Below are positions 7,414-15,736 of a stretch of DNA of 64,000 bases, one piece after another (position 1 is the first letter of the stretch; each line of letters starts with the position of its first letter). A program made the translations under genes and the position numbers. Below the pieces are notes generated by a model, which searched no databases, was not told the origin of the DNA, and was given only the letters and a program-made list of their open reading frames with translations. This DNA is from Elusimicrobiales bacterium. GTDB taxonomy: Bacteria > Elusimicrobiota > Elusimicrobia > Elusimicrobiales > Elusimicrobiaceae. Location: NCBI GenBank assembly GCA_041651175.1, contig JBAZJT010000006.1, positions 1 through 64,000 on the forward strand. Direction: 5' to 3'.

Positions 7414-9962
7414 AAATCAACTCGTTCAACGTACTGCCAGATTTGCCGGATAATTTACAGGGCCTCTCGGAGCTGTCGCGCAACATGTGGTTCGCGTGGA
7501 ACTGGGAGGCGATAATGATGTTTGTCGCCATGGACGACGAGCTGTGGCACAAATCCCACCGCAACCCGAAATGGATGCTGGGCAACATGGACAGGAAGCG
7601 GTTTGAGGAGCTTTCCCGCGACGGCAAATTCCTGGAGCTGCTGGAAAAAACCCGCCGCGACTTCCAGGATTACATGACCCGCAAAACCTGGCACGACGAA
7701 AACCGCAAGCCGGAGGAAAACGGTTTCCTGGCCGCCTATTTCTCCATGGAGTTCGGCATAGGCGAGGGGCTGCCCATGTATTCGGGCGGCCTGGGCATGC
7801 TTTCCGGCGACCATCTTAAAAGCTCCAGCGACCTGGGGCTGCCGCTTGTGGGCGTGGGTTTGTTCTACCAGCGCGGCTATATCTCCCAGACGCTCAACCG
7901 CGACGGCTGGCAGGTGGAGCGTTTCCCCGAAAACGACTGGGCCAACATGCCGGTGGAAAAGGTGCGCTCCGCCTCAGGCGAGCCGCTTGCGGTAACCGTC
8001 CCGCTGGGCGAGGAAAGCGTCAAGGTGGGCGTCTGGCGCGTTCCGGTGGGCAGGACCTCGCTTTACCTGCTGGACACCAATCTGCCCGAAAACCCGCACC
8101 ACCACCGCCTTATAACAGAACAGCTCTACGGCGGCGACCGCGCCAACCGCATCAAGCAGGAGATAGTGCTGGGACTTGGCGGCGTGCGCGCGCTGGAGGC
8201 CATGAATATAAAGCCCACCGTCTACCATATAAACGAGGGGCATTCCGCCTTCCTGCTTTTTGAGCGGATACGGCTGGCCATGCGCGCGCGCCACCTTTCT
8301 TTCGCGCAGGCGCGCGAGTTGGTGTGGGCAAGCTCGGTGTTCACCACGCACACCCCCGTCATCGCCGGCAACGAGCATTTCGAGCCGGACCTGGTGCGCC
8401 GCTTTCTGGAGCCGTACTCGCGCGAGCTGGGTATTTCGTGGGACGAGTTCCTCAATATAGGCAGGGAAAACCCGCATTCCCCCACCTTCTGCATGACAGT
8501 GGCGGCGCTGCGGCTGGCGGCGTATATCAACGGCGTGTCCAAGCTGCACGGCGAGGTGTCGCGCGCGATGTGGCGCGGCGTCTGGCCGGGGCTGCCCAAG
8601 AGCGAGCTGCCCATCACCGCCATCACAAACGGCGTCCACACCGCCTCCTGGATAAGCCACGAGCATCTTAAACTTTACGCCAGGCATCTGGGCGGCGGGC
8701 AGAACTGCTGCGTCTCCAACCCGTCCGACTGCTGCGACTGGAGCAAAACCGCCCAAATCCCGGACGAGGAATTCTGGCAGGCGCATGAAATCCGCAAGGA
8801 AAAGCTGGTGGCCGTGGTGCGCGCGCGCTACAAAAAGCAGCTCGCCCGGCAGGGCGCCGACGTAACCGTCCTGGAGCAGACGGACAAGCTGCTGGACCCC
8901 AAAGCGCTGACCATAGGGTTTGCGCGGAGATTTGCCACCTACAAGCGCGCCACGCTTATTTTCCGCGACCCGGACCGGCTGGCCGCGATACTCAACAATC
9001 CCGCCATGCCCGTGCAGCTTATTTTCGCCGGAAAGGCGCATCAGGCCGACACCCAGGGCAAGGAATTCGTCAAGCACATAGTGCGGCTGATGGCGGACAA
9101 GCGCTTTGCCGGAAAGCTGATTTTCGTGGAAGACTACAACATGAACGTGGCCCGCTATCTGGTGCAGGGCGTGGACGTCTGGCTCAACAATCCGGCGCGC
9201 CCGATGGAAGCCTCCGGCACCAGCGGCATGAAGGCGGCCATCAACGGGGCGCTGAGCCTGTCGGTGCTGGACGGCTGGTGGTGCGAGGCCAGCCGCCCCG
9301 ACATAGGCTGGTCCATAGGCGGCGCCGAGCATTACAACGACGACGCCGAACGCGACAACGTGGAAGCCGAGGCCATCTGCAACCTGCTTGCCAAGGAAAT
9401 CGCGCCGCTTTATTACGACCGCGCGGAAGGCGGCCTGCCGCGCAGATGGATAGCGATGATGAAACGCTCCGTGGCCGCCATAGTGCCGGTTTTCAACACG
9501 CACCGCATGGTGCGCGAGTATTACGAGCGGTTCTATGCCCCCGCCCACCGCTTCGGGAGCAGGCTCGCCTCCGACGGCACGGCCCCGGCGGTGTCGCAGT
9601 GGCGGGCGCGCGTGCGCGACAACTGGGGCAAGGTGCGCGTAACCGACGCCTCCCCGCTTCAGGACCACGAAATCAGGATGGACGGCAAATTCCGGCTGGC
9701 GGCTAAAGTCTGGCTGGGCGCGCTTTCCCCGGAGGATGTGTCGGTGGAGGTGTGCCTGGGCAGAATGGACCCCGACGGCGAGCTGGAGCCGCAGACCATC
9801 ATCGCCATGAATCCCAAAGGCATGGAAGGCGACGCGCATTTATACGAGCTGGAGGCCGCCCCCGCCCGCGGCGGCAGGCAGGACTATGCGCTGCGCGTGG
9901 TTCCCAGAAACAGCAACATCCCGCACCCGTTCATGCCGCATTTCATACGGTGGGAGGAATAG
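7410..9962 (+). CDS. glgP: Alpha-glucan (glycogen/maltodextrin) phosphorylase
   Basis: Releases glucose-1-phosphate from alpha-1,4-glucans in the cytoplasm; PLP dependent. The 850-residue product has the DUF3417-type N-terminus of the short alpha-glucan phosphorylases (LQGLSELSRNMWFAWNWEA), the glucan site YFSMEFGIGEGLPMYSGGLG at about 112-131, and the PLP lysine in EASGTSGMKAAINGALSL. The feature is full length. Its product would feed the phosphohexomutase 79 bp downstream, and the GH57 enzyme at 0.3 kb would remodel the same polymer. No glycogen synthase or branching enzyme is in this window. Confidence 0.93.
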   Translation: MKINSFNVLPDLPDNLQGLSELSRNMWFAWNWEAIMMFVAMDDELWHKSHRNPKWMLGNMDRKRFEELSRDGKFLELLEKTRRDFQDYMTRKTWHDENRKPEENGFLAAYFSMEFGIGEGLPMYSGGLGMLSGDHLKSSSDLGLPLVGVGLFYQRGYISQTLNRDGWQVERFPENDWANMPVEKVRSASGEPLAVTVPLGEESVKVGVWRVPVGRTSLYLLDTNLPENPHHHRLITEQLYGGDRANRIKQEIVLGLGGVRALEAMNIKPTVYHINEGHSAFLLFERIRLAMRARHLSFAQARELVWASSVFTTHTPVIAGNEHFEPDLVRRFLEPYSRELGISWDEFLNIGRENPHSPTFCMTVAALRLAAYINGVSKLHGEVSRAMWRGVWPGLPKSELPITAITNGVHTASWISHEHLKLYARHLGGGQNCCVSNPSDCCDWSKTAQIPDEEFWQAHEIRKEKLVAVVRARYKKQLARQGADVTVLEQTDKLLDPKALTIGFARRFATYKRATLIFRDPDRLAAILNNPAMPVQLIFAGKAHQADTQGKEFVKHIVRLMADKRFAGKLIFVEDYNMNVARYLVQGVDVWLNNPARPMEASGTSGMKAAINGALSLSVLDGWWCEASRPDIGWSIGGAEHYNDDAERDNVEAEAICNLLAKEIAPLYYDRAEGGLPRRWIAMMKRSVAAIVPVFNTHRMVREYYERFYAPAHRFGSRLASDGTAPAVSQWRARVRDNWGKVRVTDASPLQDHEIRMDGKFRLAAKVWLGALSPEDVSVEVCLGRMDPDGELEPQTIIAMNPKGMEGDAHLYELEAAPARGGRQDYALRVVPRNSNIPHPFMPHFIRWEE

Positions 9963-9998
9963 CGCGCGCAGGGCGCGCCGCGCCCGTGCCGTGGAATT

Positions 9999-10007
9999 TG
10001 CTAGTAT
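9999..10007 (+). promoter_or_regulatory. Candidate extended -10 promoter for the phosphohexomutase gene
   Basis: TGCTAGTAT has the TGn extension and a TAGTAT -10 hexamer, about 34 bp before the start codon, in a 78-bp gap between glgP and the mutase. No good -35 is visible. A strong Shine-Dalgarno (GGAGGGG) sits before the ATG at 10041. Confidence 0.35.
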
Positions 10008-10040
10008 ATTGCGAATCGGTTTCCCGGAGGGGTTTTATAT

Positions 10041-11456
10041 ATGAGCGGTCCCGCTGACATCAAATTCGGAACGGACGGCTGGCGCGGCATAATCGCGTGG
10101 GATTTCACTTTTGACAACGTGCGGAGGGCCGCGCAGGCCATAGCGGATTACGCCCGCGCCTCAAGCCCGGTGCCTCTTGAATCGCAGAACCTGATTGTGG
10201 TGGGATACGACAGGAGATTCCTGTCGGAGCAGTTCGCGCGGGAGATAGCGCGCGTCATAAGCGCCAACAAGCTGGGGGTAACGTTGCTGGACGCCCCGTC
10301 CCCCTCGCCGGAAATAAGCTTTCTGACGCTGAAGAAATTCTGGCTGGGCGTCATGGTTACGGCCAGCCACAACCCGTTCCATTACAACGGCATCAAGCTG
10401 AAAATAGCCGGCCATTCCGCGCCGGAGGCGCTTACAAAGGCGGTGGAGGCGCAGCTGGGCAAAATCGCGCCGCAGACGAAGGGGCACTCGCCGCTGCCGG
10501 AACGGTCTTTCAGGAATTTGTACGAGGCATCGCTTGCGGCGCGGGTGGACGGCAAGGCCGTGGCGCAGGGCCTCAAAGCCCCGGTGGTGATAGATTACAT
10601 GCACGGCTCCGCCGCCGGGATAGTGGAGAACCTGGTAAAGACCAAAAAACTTATCGCCATACGCGCCGCGCACGACCCGATGTTTTCCAACACGCACCCG
10701 GAGCCTGTCGCCAAGCATCTGGGCGCGCTCTGCAAGGCGGTGGCCGACAACAAGGCGATAGCCGGCCTGGCTCTGGACGGCGACGGCGACCGCATAGGCA
10801 TGGTGGACGAGGCCGGACGCTTTATCACCCCGCCGCAGATGATGGCGCTTTTCCTGTGGTATCTGGCCGAGGTGAAAAAATTAAAAGGGACTGTGGTGCA
10901 GTCCGTCTCGCAGGGGTTTCTCAGCAAGCGGATAGCCAGGGCCAACGGCCTGCCTTTAGAGGAAACGCCCGTCGGCTTCAAGTATCTGGCCGAGCGGCTG
11001 GAAAAAGGCGGCGTCCTGCTGGCAGGCGAGGAATCCGGCGGTTTCGCCTGGAAGGGCTGCCCGCCGGAGCGCGACGGCTCGCTGTGCGCGCTGCTGGCGC
11101 TGGAAATGCTGGTCAAAACCGGCAAAAAGCCCTCCGTCCTGCTGGGCGAACTGGAAAAGAAACACGGCAAATCCGTTTTTGAGCGGCGCGACCGCCGCAT
11201 CCAGAAAATCGTGGCCGACAAGGCCGTTTTCGCCGAGAAGCTCAAAAAACGGCTGCCCAAAAAACTGCTGGGCAAAAGCATAGCCCAGGCGGAGACAACC
11301 GACGGCCTGAAAATAATACTGGAAAACGACTGGTGGGCGCTGTTGCGCCCCTCCGGCACGGAGCCGCTGATGCGCATTTACGCGGAAACCGATTCCCCCA
11401 AATCCACCGAAGAACTGATAGAGTACAGCGCCAAACTGGGAGCGGCGCATATCTGA
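10041..11456 (+). CDS. Phosphoglucomutase/phosphomannomutase family protein
   Basis: A 471-residue alpha-D-phosphohexomutase that interconverts hexose-1- and hexose-6-phosphates. The four family signatures are present in order: phosphoserine loop VTASHNPFHYNGIKLK (about 100-115), magnesium loop DGDGDR (about 250), sugar-specificity loop GEESGGF (about 328), and the phosphate-binding loop RPSGTEP near the C-terminus. Substrate (glucose, mannose or glucosamine) cannot be read with certainty; its place after glgP favours glucose-1-phosphate. Its stop overlaps the start of the CheC-like gene. Confidence 0.9.
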   Translation: MSGPADIKFGTDGWRGIIAWDFTFDNVRRAAQAIADYARASSPVPLESQNLIVVGYDRRFLSEQFAREIARVISANKLGVTLLDAPSPSPEISFLTLKKFWLGVMVTASHNPFHYNGIKLKIAGHSAPEALTKAVEAQLGKIAPQTKGHSPLPERSFRNLYEASLAARVDGKAVAQGLKAPVVIDYMHGSAAGIVENLVKTKKLIAIRAAHDPMFSNTHPEPVAKHLGALCKAVADNKAIAGLALDGDGDRIGMVDEAGRFITPPQMMALFLWYLAEVKKLKGTVVQSVSQGFLSKRIARANGLPLEETPVGFKYLAERLEKGGVLLAGEESGGFAWKGCPPERDGSLCALLALEMLVKTGKKPSVLLGELEKKHGKSVFERRDRRIQKIVADKAVFAEKLKKRLPKKLLGKSIAQAETTDGLKIILENDWWALLRPSGTEPLMRIYAETDSPKSTEELIEYSAKLGAAHI

Positions 11457-12076
11457 TGCTTACGCACCGGGAGCACGAAGCTTTCCAGGACCTGGCCGAA
11501 ACCGGCCTGCTGGAAACTTTGCGCGCCCTGGCCAAGATGTCCAACCGGCAGTGGTGCATATTCCCCCAGCGCATGACGCTGCACCTGCTGGACGAGGCGC
11601 TTGGTATCTTCCCGGAAAACGAGCCTGCCCGCATCGGCTGCGACCTGCGGCTGGAAGGCGCGGTGGACGCGCATCTGCTTTTCCTGTTCCCGCAGGAAAG
11701 CGCGCTTACGCTGACCAAGTTTTTCACCTCCGGGCTGAGCATCCCCAACACGGCTGAAGTGCAGGCCATGGCGGTAACGGAAGTTTCCAATATCCTCTCC
11801 AACGCTTTCCTTAACGTACTGGCAAACACGCTCAAGGCCAGGTTCCTGGCGGCGGAGATATCGCCGGTGTCCGGCCCGCGCGGGGAATTGCTGGCCCGGA
11901 TAAGCGGGAATATGGGGAAAGGACGCCTGCTGCGCACCCGGCTCAAAATGGAATCGGAATACCTGGCCATGTCCGCTGATTTCTGCATGCTGCTGGACGA
12001 GGAATCATTTTCCAGAATACTGGGGCTGATAGACGACTGCCCCGCATGCACCGTGCGCCGCCGGAGGATTTTTTAG
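11456..12076 (+). CDS. CheC-like phosphatase domain protein
   Basis: A 206-residue cytoplasmic protein. The stretch AVTEVSNILSNAFLNVLANTL resembles the E..N helix of the CheC/CheX/FliY phosphatase family, which dephosphorylates CheY-type regulators; an earlier segment may hold a degenerate second site. The start ATG lies inside the TGATG junction with the mutase, and a CheY-like gene follows after 11 bp. No other chemotaxis or flagellar genes are nearby, so this may be a stand-alone CheC-CheY pair (inference). Confidence 0.65.
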   Translation: MLTHREHEAFQDLAETGLLETLRALAKMSNRQWCIFPQRMTLHLLDEALGIFPENEPARIGCDLRLEGAVDAHLLFLFPQESALTLTKFFTSGLSIPNTAEVQAMAVTEVSNILSNAFLNVLANTLKARFLAAEISPVSGPRGELLARISGNMGKGRLLRTRLKMESEYLAMSADFCMLLDEESFSRILGLIDDCPACTVRRRRIF

Positions 12077-12087
12077 GAGGATAAGCC

Positions 12088-12444
12088 ATGAAAATACTGA
12101 TTGTAGACGACTCGCCCATCCTGCGCAGCACCATACGCGCCGTGCTGGAGAGGGCCGGCCACCACATCACCGGCGAGGCCGGCAACGCGGATGAAGCCTT
12201 TGCCCTTTACCAGAAGGAAAGGCCGGAACTGGTGCTGCTGGACATATTGCTGCCCGGCGAATCCGGCCTGGACATCCTGCGCAAGCTGAAAATGACCGAC
12301 AATACCGCCAACGTGCTTATCGTAACCGCGGTGAACCAGGAAGCGGTCAACGACGAGGCCAAGCAGCTCGGCGCGCGCGGAATTCTCTACAAGCCGTTCG
12401 ACCCGTCCGAGCTTACTACGGCGATAACCGAAGTTTCAAAGTAA
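12088..12444 (+). CDS. CheY-like single-domain response regulator
   Basis: A 118-residue receiver domain with no output domain. It shows the acidic pair DDS (residues 7-8), phospho-acceptor Asp in VLLDILLPGESG (about 52), conserved Thr in VLIVTAVN (about 83) and Lys in GILYKPFDP (about 102). Preceded by GGAGG. It follows a CheC-like gene, which would be its phosphatase; the cognate kinase is not obvious, though the PAS/GAF kinase at 17.2-20.1 kb is the only one in the window. Confidence 0.9.
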   Translation: MKILIVDDSPILRSTIRAVLERAGHHITGEAGNADEAFALYQKERPELVLLDILLPGESGLDILRKLKMTDNTANVLIVTAVNQEAVNDEAKQLGARGILYKPFDPSELTTAITEVSK

Positions 12445-12451
12445 CCCCCCT

Positions 12452-12496
12452 CCACGCGCGCATGATTCCGCCCTGCGGGCGGCGTCATGCGCGCGG
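12452..12496. terminator. Bidirectional hairpin between cheY-like gene and tatD
   Basis: A long palindrome: outer arms CGCGCGCATGA and TCATGCGCGCG, inner arms CCGCCC and GGGCGG around a 3-nt loop, followed on the plus strand by TTTT. It ends transcription of the 10-12.4 kb unit and overlaps the last codons of the convergent tatD gene. Confidence 0.7.
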
Positions 12497-13315
12497 TTTT
12501 GCAAAACGGAAACCTTCCCCCTCGCCCTCCAGCCCGAACACTGCCAGGCAGTTGTCAAAAGCCGCCCGCGCGGTTTCCTCCGGCGTCAACCCGATAATTC
12601 TGGCCAGCGCGCCGCATATTTCCGGCAGGTCCGCCGGCTCGCTGCGCTTGCCGCGCCTTGACTGCGGCGGCAGATACGGGCAGTCTGTTTCCAGAACCAG
12701 GCGGCCCGGCCCGGCGGCCCCCAGAATTCCGCGCAGCTCCGAATTTTTCGGATAGGTGAGAGTGCCGTTTACTCCCAGCAGAAACCCCATGTCCATAAGC
12801 CGGCGCGCATCCTGCGGCGAGCCGGAAAAGCAATGCGCTATCCCCGCGACTTTGCCTGCCGCGCGCGGCGAGGCTTCAAGCATGTCCAGCATGTCCGCAT
12901 AGGCATTTGCAGAGGCGTCCGCGCCGTTGCGGCAATGCAGAACCAGCGGCAGCCCCAGCCGCCCGCCCAATTCCAGCATGCGCTCCAACACTTCCAGCTG
13001 CCGCGCGCGCGGCTGCTGGCTGCGCGCATAATCCAGCCCTATCTCCCCCAGCGCGCAGGCGCCCGGAAGCAGCCGCTCCAGCCGGGCCATGCTTTCATCC
13101 GAAACAGAGCCGCATTCATGCGGATGAAACCCCAGCGCGTGAAAGACAAACCCTCCGTGCCTTTCGGAAAACGCGGCGGCGGCATCCCATTCGCCGGGGC
13201 CGCAGGCGATTTCCACAACAAGGCGCACGCCGGCGGCGCGGGCGCGGGACAGCGCGTCCTCCCTGTCTTCGGAAAACGCCTCATTGCACAAATGGGCGTG
13301 GCTGTCGCAAATCAT
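12485..13315 (-). CDS. tatD: TatD family metal-dependent deoxyribonuclease
   Basis: A 276-residue TIM-barrel amidohydrolase-type nuclease. Metal ligands are seen in order: DSHAHL (residues 4-8), EIGLDY (about 88), LHCR (about 130), AHCFSG (about 160) and ETDCPYLPP (about 210). Family members degrade DNA and some act in oxidative damage repair or as D-aminoacyl hydrolases. Length is normal. Convergent with the CheY-like gene and followed by a hairpin. Confidence 0.9.
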   Translation of the reverse strand: MICDSHAHLCNEAFSEDREDALSRARAAGVRLVVEIACGPGEWDAAAAFSERHGGFVFHALGFHPHECGSVSDESMARLERLLPGACALGEIGLDYARSQQPRARQLEVLERMLELGGRLGLPLVLHCRNGADASANAYADMLDMLEASPRAAGKVAGIAHCFSGSPQDARRLMDMGFLLGVNGTLTYPKNSELRGILGAAGPGRLVLETDCPYLPPQSRRGKRSEPADLPEICGALARIIGLTPEETARAAFDNCLAVFGLEGEGEGFRFAKPRA

Positions 13316-13366
13316 TAGAATTGCTCCTGATTATCAAGCGGCAATATCCGGGTTTTGCTGAACACG

Positions 13367-14305
13367 TCAACGGCGGTTTACCAGTTTGCCGGCAAGAGTG
13401 TCCGGGGTGAAGCCGAAGCGGCGCGTCATCCGCTTTCCCGTCATCCACACCTGCCATGCGCCGATTGCCGCCGCCAGCAGCCCTTCCCAGATTCTGCTTC
13501 CGTTGGCAAGCTCCATCAGCCCCGCCGCCGCCAGCGCGATGGAGGTGATGAACGCGCCTCTGGCCAGCAGTTCCGCCGCCAGCGCGTTTTTTACCAGTTC
13601 CGCAGCCAAAGACAGCGCGAACGGGGCCAAAGCCAGCACCAGCGTTTCCATCCACATCCCGGAGTGGCCTGGGGGCAGCGGCGGAGCCGGCCTGGGAATT
13701 TGCGGAGCCTTCTCCAGCGGCGCGCCGGCGGCCAGACCGTCCGTGGTAGCGGCAGGCTGAGGCGGTTTTTGCGCGGCGCCACGGGCCGCCGGGCGCGGCG
13801 GCTGCAGCCGTTCCGCCGGAATTGAAAACGAGCCGTCCGCCACGCGCAGCAGCGGAACCACAGTGCCGGGCGTTTCGCCCCTGCCTGCGGCGCGCCTGTC
13901 GGAGATTTTTGCCGGCTTTACCGGCCTGGCGTTTGCGGGGGGAGGGGCCTCCACCGCGTCCTCGGGGTTGAACGCCTTGCTTATCTGCGCGTCCTTTCCC
14001 GCCGCGGCGGCGTATTCAAGCGACAGGCTCGGCGCAAGAGGCGGAGCGGGGGGCGCGGAGAATTTGTTTTTTAGCCTTTCGTCCAGTCCGGGCCTGGGCT
14101 GCAGCAGCCAGCGCGAATGCGGGCTTAGAATCAGCAGCGCGGTCTGCCAGACGAAAAACAGCGCCACCGCTGCGCACACGGCGCCGGCGACGGCCCGGGG
14201 CGAACCCGCCGCCATCCTCGCCGCAGCCGCAAACGACGCGCCGCCGGGCAGCTCATGCCCGGTAACGGCGTGGAATATCCATGCGGCTGCCTCGCGCGGT
14301 CTCAT
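13367..14305 (-). CDS. Membrane protein with proline/alanine-rich linker, unknown function
   Basis: About 312 residues. An N-terminal helical part with one membrane segment (VAGAVCAAVALFFVWQTALL), a long Pro/Ala-rich unstructured middle, and a C-terminal half with two or three hydrophobic helices (LVLALAPFALSLAAELV, FITSIALAAAGLMEL, GLLAAAIGAWQVWMTG). No family recognised. I prefer ATG 14305; a TTG at 14329 would add eight residues but has no better ribosome site. The low-complexity middle resembles a periplasmic spacer. It shares a short divergent region with the nuclease gene at 14347. Confidence 0.5.
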   Translation of the reverse strand: MRPREAAAWIFHAVTGHELPGGASFAAAARMAAGSPRAVAGAVCAAVALFFVWQTALLILSPHSRWLLQPRPGLDERLKNKFSAPPAPPLAPSLSLEYAAAAGKDAQISKAFNPEDAVEAPPPANARPVKPAKISDRRAAGRGETPGTVVPLLRVADGSFSIPAERLQPPRPAARGAAQKPPQPAATTDGLAAGAPLEKAPQIPRPAPPLPPGHSGMWMETLVLALAPFALSLAAELVKNALAAELLARGAFITSIALAAAGLMELANGSRIWEGLLAAAIGAWQVWMTGKRMTRRFGFTPDTLAGKLVNRR

Positions 14306-14346
14306 TCCCCAGATGATAACAAATTGCAAAATGGTAAAATCGGCTT

Positions 14347-15549
14347 ATGAGAAAACCCGTCTCCTCCGCCGCGCTGGATTTTTCCTATTCCCGCATGGGC
14401 ATGTATCTTGAATGCCCCAGAAAATACGAGTTCCGATATATCCAGCGCCTGCCGGAAAAGCCGAAACCCTATTTCGCGCTGGGCCAGGGCGTGCATGACG
14501 CGCTGGAATACCTCTACGCCGTGCAGGCGCCGCCCTTCCCGTCCATGGAGGCGGTTTTGCAGCGCTTCCGCGACGAGTGGGAAAAAACCTCGCCGGAGGC
14601 CAAGGGATATTCCGCCCGCCAACTGCAGCAGGGAAAGCACAAGCAGGATTTTGACGACGGGCTTGTGATGCTGGGCGCGTATTACCGCAAGCACCGGGAC
14701 GTCCTGCATATCCCGCTTGCCGTGGAGTTCAGGGCCAAGGTCGAGGTGGACGGCCTCAACGTTATAATGATAGCCGACCGTCTGGACTATCTGGGCAACG
14801 GCAAAATCGCCGTTGTGGACTACAAGACCGGCAAAAACGTGGAACGCGCGCCGGACCAGCTTTACATGTACCAGAAGCTGCTGGACATTTCGCCGGATTT
14901 CCAGAAGCTGGCCGCCGCCAAGACCGGCGAGGACGGGCCTTTTTCCGTCGGGAAAATGGTTTTCTGCCATGTGCCCTCGCTTGAGGAGGCGGCCTTTGAC
15001 CGCGCAGGGGACCAGGAATTGGGCGCGGTGTGGAACAAGGCTCTGGACGTTGCCGCCAAAATCAGGGCGCGGGAATTTCTGCCCTCTCCCGGCGAGACCA
15101 AGTGCCGCTTCTGCGATTACCGCGAGCGTTGCCAGGCCGGCTCCGCGCAGACCGCGCCGGAGGAGGCCGCATTTTCGCTTCCCGCAAAGCCCGCCGGCGA
15201 CATTCTGGGCGAGAAGATAGACAAATGCGGGCGCCTGCGCGAGGAGGCCGACGCTTTAGGCCGGGAAATCACCGCCCTGATGCGCGAGAAGGGGCTTAAC
15301 CTCCATTTCGGCGCGAAATACAAGGCCGCGCTGGAAAAATCGCCCCGGCTGGAAATCCCGGACGAAAAAGCCATGCTTTCCGCCCTGCGCGAAACAGGGC
15401 TGCTCAACCGCGCGCTGCTGCCCACAAAAAAAGCGGTGGAAAACCTGCTTTCCGCGCCCGACCTCCCGCCGGACCAGCGCGCCCGGCTGGAAAGCTGCGT
15501 CAGACGCGGCGAAAATCTCAATCTCGGGCTGAACAAAATAAAGGACTAG
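14347..15549 (+). CDS. PD-(D/E)XK (RecB/Cas4-type) nuclease with iron-sulfur cysteines
   Basis: A 400-residue nuclease of the AddB/Cas4-like group. YSRMGMYLECPRKYEFRYIQRL carries the first cluster cysteine; VVDYKTGK is nuclease motif III/QhxxY-type core with the catalytic Asp and Lys; CRFCDYRERC supplies the other three cysteines of a probable 4Fe-4S cluster. An upstream Glu/Asp (VIMIADRLDYLGNGKIAVVDY) completes the site. No helicase gene or CRISPR array is near, so it stands alone. The C-terminal about 120 residues are helical and unassigned. Its stop codon TAG lies in the CTAG that borders a palindromic element. Confidence 0.85.
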   Translation: MRKPVSSAALDFSYSRMGMYLECPRKYEFRYIQRLPEKPKPYFALGQGVHDALEYLYAVQAPPFPSMEAVLQRFRDEWEKTSPEAKGYSARQLQQGKHKQDFDDGLVMLGAYYRKHRDVLHIPLAVEFRAKVEVDGLNVIMIADRLDYLGNGKIAVVDYKTGKNVERAPDQLYMYQKLLDISPDFQKLAAAKTGEDGPFSVGKMVFCHVPSLEEAAFDRAGDQELGAVWNKALDVAAKIRAREFLPSPGETKCRFCDYRERCQAGSAQTAPEEAAFSLPAKPAGDILGEKIDKCGRLREEADALGREITALMREKGLNLHFGAKYKAALEKSPRLEIPDEKAMLSALRETGLLNRALLPTKKAVENLLSAPDLPPDQRARLESCVRRGENLNLGLNKIKD

Positions 15550-15713
15550 CCTGAATGCTTCAGTTGGTTGCGAGGACCGAGGAGAAAAAGCGCGAAATAA
15601 TGCCGAACAAAATTATCCGCGCGCGCCTCACTGCGCGAAAGGATAATTTTGTGAAGGCAGTATGAAGCGATTTTTAGCCGAATCCCGCAATCCAACTGAA
15701 ACATTCAGGCTAG
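15546..15713 (+). repeat. Palindromic intergenic element, family A copy 2 (flanked by CTAG)
   Basis: A 160-bp core (15550-15709) with ends CCTGAATGCTTCAG and CTGAAACATTCAGG, flanked on both sides by CTAG, which looks like a 4-bp target duplication. The central inverted repeat ACAAAATTATCC/GGATAATTTTGT is kept. The left CTAG contains the stop codon of the nuclease gene. Same orientation as the copy at 162. Confidence 0.85.
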
Positions 15714-15736
15714 CACAGGCTGCCGGAGCAAAGCAG

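Noticed and set aside
7974..9839. Long minus-strand open frame (about 620 codons) opposite glgP
   Set aside because: GC-rich coding DNA gives long shadow frames; composition is His/Arg/Gly-rich with no domain and glgP on the plus strand is certain.
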